A stretch of DNA of 64,000 nucleotides from JACQFZ01 sp045810625. GTDB lineage: Bacteria; Pseudomonadota; Gammaproteobacteria; Acidiferrobacterales; Sulfurifustaceae. The DNA lies in assembly GCA_045810625.1 (NCBI GenBank), contig JBJMVQ010000044.1, positions 130,403-194,402 of the forward strand, written 5' to 3'. The position numbers and the translations under genes were made by a program. The notes beneath the pieces are model-generated. The model searched no databases, was not told the DNA's origin, and saw only the letters and a list, made by a program, of their open reading frames with translations. Of the stretch, positions 54,667 to 63,335 are shown in pieces; position 1 is the first letter of the stretch; each line of letters begins with the position of its first letter.

Positions 54667-56831
54667 GTCGACACGGGCTCCTTCTGTAGCAGACCCATCA
54701 CGCTAGCGCGCAGGCGATACCACCATCTTTCCCATCTCGTCGGATTCTGGATCACTTCGACACGATAGAACGACGGACACAGGACAGCCGCGTGCGCCAC
54801 TTCGCCGCAGAGTCCGCAGCCGACGCAGTTCTGATCGACCGTCGCGACTGGATCAATCTTGAGCGGATCGGCGGCGGTTTTGATAGTCAGCGACGGACAA
54901 CCGGACAATCGAATGCAGGAATGATCACCGGTACAAAGATCCTCATCGACGCCGTAGCGCACGCGCACCGCACGCCGTCCGCTCTTGAGCCAATTCGCTA
55001 GCAACGGTCGAATGCGGCGCTGCCGCTCGAGCTGGCATTCGCCTTCGGCGACGATCACTTTCAAGCCGCGAAACGGCGTCGTGAACGCTTCCCGCAATGT
55101 ACGCATCACGTCGGCCACGCGATACGTATGCACGGTACGCAGCCAGCCCACCCCCATCCCCTTCAGCGTGGTCTCGATTGTCGTGTCCGTGTGCGTTTGG
55201 CTCCGCGTCGCCGCCTCGATGTCGGTGTGGCGCGTCGGTTCCAGCGGCGTCGAAACGATGTTCTGTGTCCCAGTCGCCGAGCTGTAGCCGTTCTTCAGCA
55301 CGATCAGAATGCCGTCATCCTTATTAAGGAGTGACGACGCCACCCCGGACAAGAGCCCGTTGTGCCAGAAACCACCGTCACCCATGATCGCGACCGCGCG
55401 CTGCGCCATCATCGGTCGGACCGCGGCGGCGCTCGCCAGGCTCATTCCGTAGCCGAGTATGGAGTTGCCGAGCGAAAACGGCTCGAAGGTTGCGAACGAA
55501 TGACAGCCGATATCGCCGGCAATGTGTGCCGGACCGATCTCGCGCTGGACAAGCTTGAGCGCCGCGAACACCGGGCGCTCCGGACAACCGACACAGAAAT
55601 TCGGCGGTCGGGGCGGCAACGGCCGGCCGAGCACCTCGCCGACGTCACGCCTTCGCCGATCGAGCTCTTCGGCCCATGCCTCGACCGCCGTGATATTCGC
55701 AGCGACCGCGTGCTTCGCGAGAAAGCCGAGCAACCCTCGCAGCATCACCTCCGCGGTATACTCGCCCGCACGCGGGAGAAAATCTTTGCCGTGCAGCGCC
55801 GTCTGAACGTCGGCGCGTCGCAGCAGCATCGCGAATTCCTGCTCGATGAACTCCGGCTGACCTTCTTCCAACACGAGCACGCCGCGCTTGCCGGCGCAGA
55901 ACTGCACGATCTGCTCCGGGACGAGCGGGTACACGGCGTTCAGAACGAGCAGCGGAATCTTACTGTTACCGTAAACGTCGGCGAGATCGAATTGCTGCAA
56001 CGCTCGGATCAGCGTGTTGTAAAGCCCGCCTTGCACGACGATACCGACGGGCGCCTCCGCCGGACCGAAACGCTCGTTCAACCCGTGTGTTTGGATGAAC
56101 TGTCGCGCGGCCGGCAGCCGCACGTCGACCTTGAGCTTCTCCTGACGAAATGTCGCCGGAGGATGCGCCAGTCGATCGTATTGGAATTCCACCGGCCGCT
56201 CGAGAAGCTTGTTGCGCGAAATCGGCGGCGGACGATTGTTCTTCGCCGCGAAGCTCCCGCGCACGTGGCAGGCGCGGATGCGCAGCTCCATCATCACCGG
56301 CATATTGGACGCTTCGGACAGCTCGAACGCCTGCTCTACGAGGTTCACGACGAGCGGAAGATTCGGGCGCGGATCGAGCAGGCACACCGAAGACTTGAGC
56401 GCGTACGCGTGGCTTCGCTCCTGAATGACGCTCGCCCCTTCGCCGTAATCCTCGCCCAGCACGATCAACGTGCCGCCGACGACGCCGGCCGAGGCGAGAT
56501 TCGACAGCGCATCCGACGCGACATTGGTGCCGACGATCGACTTCCACGTCACGGCGCCGCGCAGCGGATAGTTGATGGAGGCGCCGAGAAGCGCGGCCGC
56601 CGCCGCTTCGTTGGTGCAGGCTTCGACGTGTACGCCGAGCCCGGCGAGGTAATCGCGCGCCTGCACTGCGACATCGAGCAGATGCGATACCGGCGCACCC
56701 TGGTAGCCGCCGATGTACGCGACACCGGCCTGCAACAACGCTTTCGTCACGGCGAGGATGCCTTCGCCGTGAAATTCGGCGCCGTCCCCCAGGCGCAGCA
56801 GCTCGATCTCTTGCTGAAACGATACTTCCAT
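54663..56831 (-). CDS. indolepyruvate oxidoreductase subunit IorA
   Basis: A 722-aa protein with a pyruvate-oxidoreductase N-terminal domain (GEGILAVTKALLQAGVAYIGGYQGAPVSHLLD, EACTNEAAAAALLGASI), a TPP-binding domain (PPRPPNFCVGCPERPVFAAL, GDIGCHSF, VAIMGDGGFWHNGL) and a C-terminal iron-sulphur region (CTGDHSCIRLSGCPSL and VDQNCVGCGLCGEVAHAAVLCP). The second of these carries CxxCxxC; so one or two 4Fe-4S clusters are expected. First gene of the minus-strand catabolic operon, divergent from the LysR gene. Confidence 0.92.
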   Translation of the reverse strand: MEVSFQQEIELLRLGDGAEFHGEGILAVTKALLQAGVAYIGGYQGAPVSHLLDVAVQARDYLAGLGVHVEACTNEAAAAALLGASINYPLRGAVTWKSIVGTNVASDALSNLASAGVVGGTLIVLGEDYGEGASVIQERSHAYALKSSVCLLDPRPNLPLVVNLVEQAFELSEASNMPVMMELRIRACHVRGSFAAKNNRPPPISRNKLLERPVEFQYDRLAHPPATFRQEKLKVDVRLPAARQFIQTHGLNERFGPAEAPVGIVVQGGLYNTLIRALQQFDLADVYGNSKIPLLVLNAVYPLVPEQIVQFCAGKRGVLVLEEGQPEFIEQEFAMLLRRADVQTALHGKDFLPRAGEYTAEVMLRGLLGFLAKHAVAANITAVEAWAEELDRRRRDVGEVLGRPLPPRPPNFCVGCPERPVFAALKLVQREIGPAHIAGDIGCHSFATFEPFSLGNSILGYGMSLASAAAVRPMMAQRAVAIMGDGGFWHNGLLSGVASSLLNKDDGILIVLKNGYSSATGTQNIVSTPLEPTRHTDIEAATRSQTHTDTTIETTLKGMGVGWLRTVHTYRVADVMRTLREAFTTPFRGLKVIVAEGECQLERQRRIRPLLANWLKSGRRAVRVRYGVDEDLCTGDHSCIRLSGCPSLTIKTAADPLKIDPVATVDQNCVGCGLCGEVAHAAVLCPSFYRVEVIQNPTRWERWWYRLRASVMGLLQKEPVST

Positions 56832-56895
56832 TCGATCGCTCCGTACCTCGTCCGTGCCGGTTGTCGTTTACGCATCATACGATCGCGTGGTATAC

Positions 56896-56910
56896 ATAAA
56901 TCAAATTTAT
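56896..56910. promoter_or_regulatory. LysR-type operator between iorA and the LysR gene
   Basis: ATAAAT-CAA-ATTTAT, a perfect 6-3-6 palindrome containing T-N11-A (TAAATCAAATTTA). It lies in the 104-base gap of the divergent pair, 26 bases before the LysR ATG and 65 before iorA. Confidence 0.65.
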
Positions 56911-56935
56911 TTCTTGAATCAGGCCAATTCATATC

Positions 56936-57859
56936 ATGAATTTACGCGGGGTGGACCTGAACTTGCTGGGCGTTTTCGATGCGATCTTCGAGACACGCAG
57001 CGTCACGCTTGCCGCCGCCCGCTTCGGCATTACGCAGCCCGCCATGAGCAATGCTCTGGCACGGCTGCGCCGCCTCTGCGGCGATGCCCTGTTCGTGGCG
57101 ACGCCGAGCGGCATGCAACCGACGCCGTACGCCCTCGAAATAGCCGTCTCGGTGAAGCAGGCCTTGCACGGCGTCGAATCGGTGCTCGGACATCGGCGCT
57201 CGTTCGATCCGACGACGAGCGAGCGCACATTTCGTTTTCACCTCACGGATATGGGTCAGACTTACTTTCTGCCGCTGCTGCTCGAGCATCTGCGCGGCGT
57301 CGCGCCGCGCGTGCAGGTCGAAGCGGAGACGCTGCCGTTCGAGTCGCTGGGAGATGCGCTGGCCGAAGGCCGAATCGATTTTGCGCTCGGACGGCTGCCG
57401 CGGTTTGGCGGCGCGAGCGTCAAATCAAAGAAGCTATTTGTCGATCACTACGACGTGCTGCTACGCAGCGGGCATCCGGCGGGCGGCAAACGACTTACGC
57501 GCAAAGCTTTCCTCGACGGATCGCACGCGATCGTGCGTTCCGCAAGCGGCGGACACAAAGTACTCGAGGAGACGTTGATCCGGTTGCGCGCCCGCATCGC
57601 GATACGCGTGACCAATTTCATGGTGATTCCGATGATTTTGTCGCGAACCGATGCGATGGCGACCGTTCCGGCGCGCCTGGCGGCAGAGCTAATCCGGACG
57701 ACGATGTTCGAACGGCACCCGCTGCCGATCGCTATTCCGACGTTCGAGGTGTCGGCGTTTTGGCACGAGCGTTTCGACGGCGACCCGGCAATCGCGTGGA
57801 TGCGGCACGAGCTTTATGAATTGTTCGGTGAGCGCGAGCGCACGCGCGCCGTGCGGTGA
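56936..57859 (+). CDS. LysR-family transcriptional regulator of the ior-TRAP operon
   Basis: A 307-aa protein with the LysR HTH (LNLLGVFDAIFETRSVTLAAARFGITQPAMSNALARLRRL, FVATPSGMQPTPYAL) and a substrate-binding domain of the NodD/PcpR-like subgroup (RIDFALGRLPRF). It is divergent from iorA. It probably senses the operon's aryl-oxoacid substrate. Confidence 0.92.
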   Translation: MNLRGVDLNLLGVFDAIFETRSVTLAAARFGITQPAMSNALARLRRLCGDALFVATPSGMQPTPYALEIAVSVKQALHGVESVLGHRRSFDPTTSERTFRFHLTDMGQTYFLPLLLEHLRGVAPRVQVEAETLPFESLGDALAEGRIDFALGRLPRFGGASVKSKKLFVDHYDVLLRSGHPAGGKRLTRKAFLDGSHAIVRSASGGHKVLEETLIRLRARIAIRVTNFMVIPMILSRTDAMATVPARLAAELIRTTMFERHPLPIAIPTFEVSAFWHERFDGDPAIAWMRHELYELFGERERTRAVR

Positions 57860-57894
57860 AATCGGCAAGACCGCTCGTCGACAGTGCCGTATGA

Positions 57895-58170
57895 CTATCC
57901 GGCTTTCGCCTTTGGTGCGTGTTCCGGCAACAGCGTGATATTCAGCTCGAGCACTTCGTAATCCCCTTCCCGGTCGAGCTGCATCTTCACCGCGTCCTGA
58001 TCGATCGGTACGTACTTGCGTATAACGTTGATCAATTCTTCGCGCAGCAGCGGAAGATAGTCCGGCCCGCCGCGCGGAGAGCGCTCGCGCGCGACGATGA
58101 TCTGCAACCGCTCCTTCGCAATCGTCGCGCTTTTCTTTCGTTCGGAACGGAAGTAATCGAGAAATTTCAT
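57895..58170 (-). CDS. minE: cell division topological specificity factor MinE
   Basis: From the ATG at 58170 a 91-aa protein: MKFLDYFRSERKKSATIAKERLQIIVARERS, then YLPLLREELINVIRKYVPID and DREGDYEVLELNITLL. The N-terminal anti-MinCD helix and the C-terminal topological domain are both complete. It starts four bases after minD ends. Confidence 0.95.
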   Translation of the reverse strand: MKFLDYFRSERKKSATIAKERLQIIVARERSPRGGPDYLPLLREELINVIRKYVPIDQDAVKMQLDREGDYEVLELNITLLPEHAPKAKAG

Positions 58171-58174
58171 CGGC

Positions 58175-58981
58175 TCACGTCCCAAACAGGCGACCGAGCA
58201 GGCGCCGTTTCTCGACCAGAAAGCGATGCGGCCGCTCCTCGCCGAGAAAGCGGGCAACGGCATCCGCGTACGCCTGTCCGGCGTCGCTGCTATCATCGAG
58301 GATGACCGGCACGCCGGCGTTCGACGCCGCGAGCACCGATTTTGATTCGGGGATCACGCCGAGCAAATCGATGGACAAAATCTCGCGCACGTCCTCCACG
58401 CTCAGCATCTCGCCCTTCTGCACTCGCGCCGGCGAATAGCGCGTCAACAATAAATGCTCTTTCACCCGCTCTTCATTGCGTTCCGCGCGGCGCGTCTTCG
58501 CGGCGAGAATGCCCAGTATACGGTCGGAATCGCGAACCGACGACACCTCCGGATTGGTAACGACGATCGCATCGTCGGCAAAGTAGGCCGCCAATAACGC
58601 GCCTCTTTCGATGCCGGCCGGAGAATCGCAGATGATGAACTCGAACTCCTTCGCCAATTCGCCGAGCACGCGTTCCACACCGTCCTTCGTCAGCGCGTCC
58701 TTATCGCGCGTTTGCGAGGCCGGCAGGATCGCGAGACCCTCGACCCGTTTGTCCCGAATCAGCGCCTGGTTCAGCGTCGCCTCGCGATTGATGACGTTCA
58801 CGAAGTCGTATACCACGCGGCGCTCGCAGCCCATGATGAGATCGAGATTGCGCAACCCGACGTCGAAGTCGATGACGACGGTCTTTCGGCCGGCGACCGC
58901 CAGGCCGGTCGAAAATGCCGCGCTGGTGGTAGTCTTGCCTACGCCTCCCTTGCCGGAGGTGACGACGATGATTCTTGCCAC
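58175..58981 (-). CDS. minD: septum site-determining ATPase MinD
   Basis: A 268-aa ParA-type ATPase: deviant Walker A in SGKGGVGKTTTSAAF, VVIDFDVGLRNLDLIMGCERRVVYDFVN, SPAGIERGA, and a C-terminal amphipathic membrane-targeting helix (RFLVEKRRLLGRLFG). Normal length. It stands between minC and minE. Confidence 0.96.
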   Translation of the reverse strand: MARIIVVTSGKGGVGKTTTSAAFSTGLAVAGRKTVVIDFDVGLRNLDLIMGCERRVVYDFVNVINREATLNQALIRDKRVEGLAILPASQTRDKDALTKDGVERVLGELAKEFEFIICDSPAGIERGALLAAYFADDAIVVTNPEVSSVRDSDRILGILAAKTRRAERNEERVKEHLLLTRYSPARVQKGEMLSVEDVREILSIDLLGVIPESKSVLAASNAGVPVILDDSSDAGQAYADAVARFLGEERPHRFLVEKRRLLGRLFGT

Positions 58982-59027
58982 GAGTTGCGTTCCTCTCTCC
59001 GAATTAACGTTGATTCCGCCGCCGCAC

Positions 59028-59750
59028 CTACAGCGTCTCGAACACCAGGCTGTCGCCCTTGAGATAGATCTGCACCGGCTGGCTGCGCTCCGAGTCGCGT
59101 ATTTGCTCGCTGATCTGGTAATGGCCGGCGATCGAAATCAGCTCGGCGTCGAGCATGCGGCAGAAAATGCGCGCGGCGGTATTCCCACGCACGCCGGCGA
59201 GCGCACGACCGCGCAGGGCACCGTAGATGTGAATGTTGCCGTCCGCGAGAATTTCGGCGCCGGGGCTGACGGTAGCGAGCACGATGAGATCGCCGCCCTT
59301 GGCGTAAATCTGCTGCCCCGAGCGGACCGGCTCCTTGACCAGCATCGTCACGCTGCGCGCCGGAGCCGCCGTTTCCCTCGACGCCCGCCGCCGAACGGTC
59401 TCGGCAGTCGCCGTTTCGGAAATCACACCGATGCCGACACCCGCGGCGATTCCCGCAAGAATCCCGCCGGCGCCGCGAATACCGACCGGCACGAAGCCGC
59501 GCGCGCGTAGCAGCATGTCGAGACGTGCGATGTCGAACGCAGTCTGGTCATCGGCGGGCAGGCTCTCGAAATCAAGCAGCACCGGAAAATTGTGAAACAG
59601 GTCCGGCGCCGCCGCGACGCGGGCATCGAGCTGATCCGCGAATACGTCGAGATCCGACGTGAGCACGCGCAGCACCGACAGAGTGATCATCCGCCCTTTC
59701 AGCTCGAAAGCGGCGGGCGGTTCCTTCGTGAAATGCTGGATAAGGGCCAC
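59028..59750 (-). CDS. minC: septum site-determining protein MinC
   Basis: A 240-aa protein beginning at a GTG. The N-domain is FELKGRMITLSVLRVLTSD; a flexible Ala/Arg-rich linker (TATAETVRRRASRETAAPAR) follows; the C-terminal domain is the Gly-rich beta helix (RSGQQIYAKGGDLIVLATVSPGAEILADGNIHIYGALRGRALAGV). It is an FtsZ inhibitor. First gene of minCDE. Confidence 0.93.
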   Translation of the reverse strand: MALIQHFTKEPPAAFELKGRMITLSVLRVLTSDLDVFADQLDARVAAAPDLFHNFPVLLDFESLPADDQTAFDIARLDMLLRARGFVPVGIRGAGGILAGIAAGVGIGVISETATAETVRRRASRETAAPARSVTMLVKEPVRSGQQIYAKGGDLIVLATVSPGAEILADGNIHIYGALRGRALAGVRGNTAARIFCRMLDAELISIAGHYQISEQIRDSERSQPVQIYLKGDSLVFETL

Positions 59751-59981
59751 TGTAATGGAGAGGGTCCTCTACGATAACCCGGGAAGGCATGACGCCAAGC
59801 GGATCGCATTCTTGCGCGCGAAGCGTTGTTGACACTATAGGTTCGGTTATGCCGCGCTCGCATCACGTCGTCGTGATTGCTCCGCTTATCGGAGCGGACC
59901 GTCGCGCTCCGGCTACACTGCTATTGACGGTGAGTGGGATAACGGCGCTTTCTGTAGCGGCGCGCCATAGTCGGAGTGGTC

Positions 59982-60383
59982 ATGGATCAGAAAAGACGGG
60001 CATCACGGGCTTTCGTGATATTTCTTTTGCTTGCGGTCTGCGGCGCCGCAGCCAAGGCGGCGCCGAACAAGGGGGTACACGCCGGCGCCGGACCGGATCA
60101 ACGCGTGGAGGCCGGCGCGCGCGTGGTACTGAGCGGCAGCGGCCGCGATGCGGAGGGCCGCCCGGTGCGATTTTCCTGGGTACAAATCGCAGGGCCGCGC
60201 GTGTCGCTCGACGGCCCGAACCGCTCTACCGTCCGGTTTGCCGCACCGCGCGTAAAAGTCGAGACGGTGCTCAAATTCCGCCTCGTCGTGACCGACCGAC
60301 GCGGCGCCAAGGGTAGCAGCGTCGTTACCGTCACGGTCGTTCCCAAAGCTCCCGCGAAGCCGCCTTCCGAGCGGCTCAGCTGA
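59982..60383 (+). CDS. exported Ig/PKD-like protein
   Basis: From the ATG at 59982 (GGAG five bases upstream) a protein of about 133 residues. Signal peptide FVIFLLLAVCGAAAKA, then one domain of the PKD/K319-like type: VHAGAGPDQRVEAGARVVLSGSGRD, FSWVQIAGPRVSLDG, ANRTVR-type strand, FRLVVTDRRGAKGSSVVTVTV. The C-terminus is Pro/Lys-rich. Probably periplasmic or secreted; function unknown. An inverted repeat GCTCCG-CTTAT-CGGAGC lies upstream at about 59879-59895. Confidence 0.7.
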   Translation: MDQKRRASRAFVIFLLLAVCGAAAKAAPNKGVHAGAGPDQRVEAGARVVLSGSGRDAEGRPVRFSWVQIAGPRVSLDGPNRSTVRFAAPRVKVETVLKFRLVVTDRRGAKGSSVVTVTVVPKAPAKPPSERLS

Positions 60384-60598
60384 TTTCACTGCGACGACTG
60401 TCCAGCCTGGATACCGCCGAGTCGCTCAATCTGCATCGACAGCTCCTCGTATAGATATCGGTACCCGCTCAAGCGACGCGAGGGAAGTGCGCAACCGGTA
60501 CAACTCGCCACGTCAGCGAAGAAACGGGCAATTGAGTACCTACGCGGACGCGCGACGACGTACGACACGCCATCGCGCGCCCCGAGCTCATCACGCGC

Positions 60599-61447
60599 TC
60601 ACTTGCTGGCCTGCACCGATTCGAGGTTGCGATCGACCAGCGTGATTTCGATGCGGCGATTTTTCTTTCGCCCGTCCGCGCCGTCATTGCCCGCGACCGG
60701 CGCATACTCGGCGCGGCCCGCCGCCATCATGCGCTCAGGCGGCACACCGACCTCCTGCAGGTACCGCACCACGGTTGTCGCGCGGGCGACCGAGAGCTCC
60801 CAGTTCGACGCGTAGACTTTTTGCCGCGACTTCGCGATCGGCACGTTATCCGTATGACCGACGATGCGGATCATTTTATCGTCGTACGATTTCAGCGATT
60901 CACCGACCTTTTTCAGCACCTCCTTCCCCGTTGCTTTCAGGCTCGCCTCGCCCGAATCGAAGAATAGCTGCTCGGCCACATCCACCGTGAGCATGTTTTT
61001 GTACTGCCGAACCTGAAGCTCGCCCTTTTTGACCTCTTCGGTGAGATTGCGCACGAGCTTGTCATACTGCGACTGCGTCTGCTCGCTCGCGGCGAGCAAT
61101 TGCTGCTTCTGCTTTTCCAGCGCCTCGATCTGCTTCTTGAGATCTGCCTGCTGGTGTTCGAGCGATGTCCGCTCCTGCGCGAGCAGCCCGACCCGCGTCT
61201 GCAGCGCCACCTGATCCTGTTCGAGCGACGCCTTTTGCAGCTCGAGCGCGGAGCGCTGCGCATCGAGCGCTTCGACTTGTTTTTGCAGCTCATCGCGCTG
61301 GCGCTGCACGGCGTCGCGGTCGGCTTGCAGCCGGGAGATTTCCTGGTTCTTTTCGGCTTCGAGCTGCTCGTAGGCGCTCTTCGTTACGCAGCCGCCCAGC
61401 GCCAGCATTAGCGCGATACCCGCGATACGAAAGCTCTTCTTAGTCAT
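60599..61447 (-). CDS. OmpA-family lipoprotein with long coiled coil
   Basis: A 282-aa lipoprotein (lipobox LGGC) with a coiled coil at about 25-150 (QADRDAVQRQRDELQKQVEAL, LEHQQADLKKQIEALEKQKQQ) and an OmpA-like peptidoglycan-binding domain (DVAEQLFFDSGEASLKATG, IRIVGHTDNVPIAKSRQ, NWELSVARATTVVRYLQEVG, NRRIEITLV). Similar to cell-envelope spacers. A long coil ahead of the OmpA domain distinguishes it from Pal. Confidence 0.9.
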   Translation of the reverse strand: MTKKSFRIAGIALMLALGGCVTKSAYEQLEAEKNQEISRLQADRDAVQRQRDELQKQVEALDAQRSALELQKASLEQDQVALQTRVGLLAQERTSLEHQQADLKKQIEALEKQKQQLLAASEQTQSQYDKLVRNLTEEVKKGELQVRQYKNMLTVDVAEQLFFDSGEASLKATGKEVLKKVGESLKSYDDKMIRIVGHTDNVPIAKSRQKVYASNWELSVARATTVVRYLQEVGVPPERMMAAGRAEYAPVAGNDGADGRKKNRRIEITLVDRNLESVQASK

Positions 61448-61642
61448 TTATCTCGTCCTCTCTCATCGAACTCTGGAAGGCCATGCAGCGCGCACGTCGC
61501 TTGAGGTCGACTCGTCGGCCCAGGTCCGCTACGCAATCCCGCACTTCGGCGCGTTAATACTCGCGTTATTGTCGGTTGACATCGTAAAGCGGCGCCGCGA
61601 ACAATCGCGGTACCGCCCATCGCTTACCCGCGCTACTTTCGC

Positions 61643-62212
61643 ATGAATAGCACACCGTGGAAAAGATCGTGGACGTTCCTGAACGCCGCATTGCTTCTCC
61701 TTTCGCTATGCGCCGGGGCGACCGAGAAGGACGTACGGTACGAACCGACGCCACTTCCGATCGTGCGCGCGATGCTGGAGCTGGCCGGCGTGGGACCGAA
61801 TGACGTCGTCTACGATCTCGGGTCGGGCGACGGGCGCATCGTCATCACGGCAGCGAAAGAGTATGGCGCGCACGGCGTCGGCGTGGAGATCGATCCGGCA
61901 CTGGTGGCCGAAGCGCGCGAAAACGCGCGTACGGCCGGGGTCGACGATCGGGTGAAGTTCGTCGAAGGCAACATGTTCGAGGCCGATCTGCACGGGGCGA
62001 CCGTGGTGACACTCTTTCTTCACCCCGAACCGAATCTGCGCCTTCGGCCCCGGTTACTGGCGCAACTCAAACCGGGATCGCGGGTTGTGTCCTACATCTG
62101 GGACATGGGCGATTGGGCGCCGGACGCGGCGCAACCGACCGGGAAGGGCGACCGCAAGATTTACCTCTGGCGTATCCCGCCGCAGCAGCAGCGCTCGACA
62201 CGGGCGCCATAA
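61643..62212 (+). CDS. class I SAM-dependent methyltransferase with N-terminal signal-like sequence
   Basis: A 189-aa protein. The first 27 residues have a signal-peptide look (WTFLNAALLLLSLCAGATEK). Then a class I methyltransferase core: LAGVGPNDVVYDLGSGDGRIVITAAKEYGAHGVGVEIDPALVAEARENAR, VEGNMFEADL, VVTLFLHPEPNLRLRPRLLAQLKPGSRVVS. Motif I DLGSGDGR is intact. Unusual in being apparently exported, where SAM is not thought to be available; the hydrophobic N-terminus might instead anchor it on the cytoplasmic face. Confidence 0.8.
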   Translation: MNSTPWKRSWTFLNAALLLLSLCAGATEKDVRYEPTPLPIVRAMLELAGVGPNDVVYDLGSGDGRIVITAAKEYGAHGVGVEIDPALVAEARENARTAGVDDRVKFVEGNMFEADLHGATVVTLFLHPEPNLRLRPRLLAQLKPGSRVVSYIWDMGDWAPDAAQPTGKGDRKIYLWRIPPQQQRSTRAP

Positions 62213-62255
62213 TCGCCGTTCGCTTCTAACTGCGAGATTCAGCACCGCGAGTGGC

Positions 62256-62295
62256 ACAGTGCGACCGCGGCCAAGCGGCCGCGGTCAGACACTGT
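62256..62295. terminator. long bipartite hairpin between convergent genes
   Basis: ACAGTG-C-GACCGCGGCC-AAGC-GGCCGCGGTC-AGA-CACTGT: an inner 10-bp perfect stem and an outer 6-bp stem. It lies between the methyltransferase (plus) and the EF-Tu-domain-like gene (minus), so a bidirectional terminator is likely. No T-tract. Confidence 0.6.
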
Positions 62296-62306
62296 CGCCG
62301 ACTGGC

Positions 62307-62798
62307 TCATTGCGCGACTTTGTAGACGACGTCGTGTTCGCGTGCATGCTCGCGCACGCGCATACCAACCGACTGCCCGGCATGTGCTTCGCTGACCGGA
62401 GCATGGTCGACTTCCAACGACTCGACGCGCTGCGTGAAATCGCTGGTGTGACCTTTGATGTGCACAACCTCGCCCTCGCGTAGCGCGCCACTTTCGAGCT
62501 TGATAACGGCCACCGAAAGATGGGAGTAGTAATGCTCGATGACGCCGATCCGTTCGCCGGCGGGCGGCGCAACGGCCGCTTCCGGTTTGGCCGCTCCCGC
62601 CGCCGGCGCCGCCGCGGCGGGCCGCTTGACAGCCGCCGACCGCGGCTTCGCTTTCGCACTTTTCGTGGGCGCGGCTTTCTTGGAGACAGGCGCTTTTTTC
62701 GCCGACCTGCGCGCGGCCTTCTTCGGCGCAGTCTTTCGGACCGCGGCTTTCTTTTTCGTCTTCTTCGCTTTGGTCTTCGCCTTCTTTTTGCTTGCCAT
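62307..62798 (-). CDS. EF-Tu domain-2-like protein with histone H1-like Lys/Ala-rich N-terminus
   Basis: From the ATG at 62798 (GAGGAG upstream) a protein of about 163 residues. The N-terminal 60 or so are Lys/Ala/Pro/Arg-rich (KKKAKTKAKKTKKKAAVRK, APKKAARRSAKKAP), like bacterial histone H1-like proteins and AlgP. The C-terminal 85 (GERIGVIEHYYSHLSVAVIKLESGALREGEVVHIKGHTSDFTQRVESLEVDH, AGQSVGMRV) is the stand-alone translation-factor domain-2 type. Possible nucleic-acid binding protein. In-frame codons before 62798 add residues without sense. Confidence 0.8.
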   Translation of the reverse strand: MASKKKAKTKAKKTKKKAAVRKTAPKKAARRSAKKAPVSKKAAPTKSAKAKPRSAAVKRPAAAAPAAGAAKPEAAVAPPAGERIGVIEHYYSHLSVAVIKLESGALREGEVVHIKGHTSDFTQRVESLEVDHAPVSEAHAGQSVGMRVREHAREHDVVYKVAQ

Positions 62799-62877
62799 AT
62801 CCACTCCTCTCGTTGATCGGTTGCGCCGCGATCCGCGACGTAGCATCGCGCCCGGCATCGCGTATCGCAATACGTAG

Positions 62878-63099
62878 TTACTCAGTTAAGCAAAAACAAA
62901 TCGAAGTGAGTTGCAAGAACACGTCGTCGGCGCTAAAAAACCCCTTCTCCATCGCGCCAAGCGCGCGATCGTCAAAATCGAAATCTGCCCGAAAGGGTTC
63001 ATCGCGCTCGCCAAGTGCCAAAACGTCGGCAACCGCCGTGCCGTAAGTTCTCCCGTCTGCATTCAATTGATAGCACATTCTTCGCGGGATGCATGGCAA
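62878..63099 (-). CDS. possible small acidic protein (73 aa)
   Basis: A minus-strand frame from the ATG at 63099, with GGAG six bases upstream: MPCIPRRMCYQLNADGRTYG, then TAVADVLALGERDEPFRADFDFDDRALGAMEKG. The composition (acidic, few Arg) is unlike the chance frames around it. I recognise no family. The surrounding stretch 62799-63335 otherwise holds nothing I can support. Confidence 0.4.
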   Translation of the reverse strand: MPCIPRRMCYQLNADGRTYGTAVADVLALGERDEPFRADFDFDDRALGAMEKGFFSADDVFLQLTSICFCLTE

Positions 63100-63335
63100 T
63101 CTCCAGGCGCCCGGCGACGACCTGCCGACGGAGCCGGCCGTTCTCGGGCACGCACCAGACCGGCGCCGGGTTCAGCGGCCGCTTCCGGTCTGTCCCCAAA
63201 GGGGCTCTGTTAGCCACGCAACGCCCGGTATTGGGACCAGAATCGCAAATTTACGGAAGGTCTTCGAAGCCTTTATCGGGATGATAAACACCGAAAGGGC
63301 GGCGGCCGCGAAGAAACTCATGGCGGACGAATCGG

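Noticed and set aside
60386..60568. 60-codon minus-strand frame downstream of the OmpA-type gene
   Set aside because: Starts at a GTG without a convincing ribosome site and has no recognisable family. The C-terminal part reads like protein, but this is too weak.
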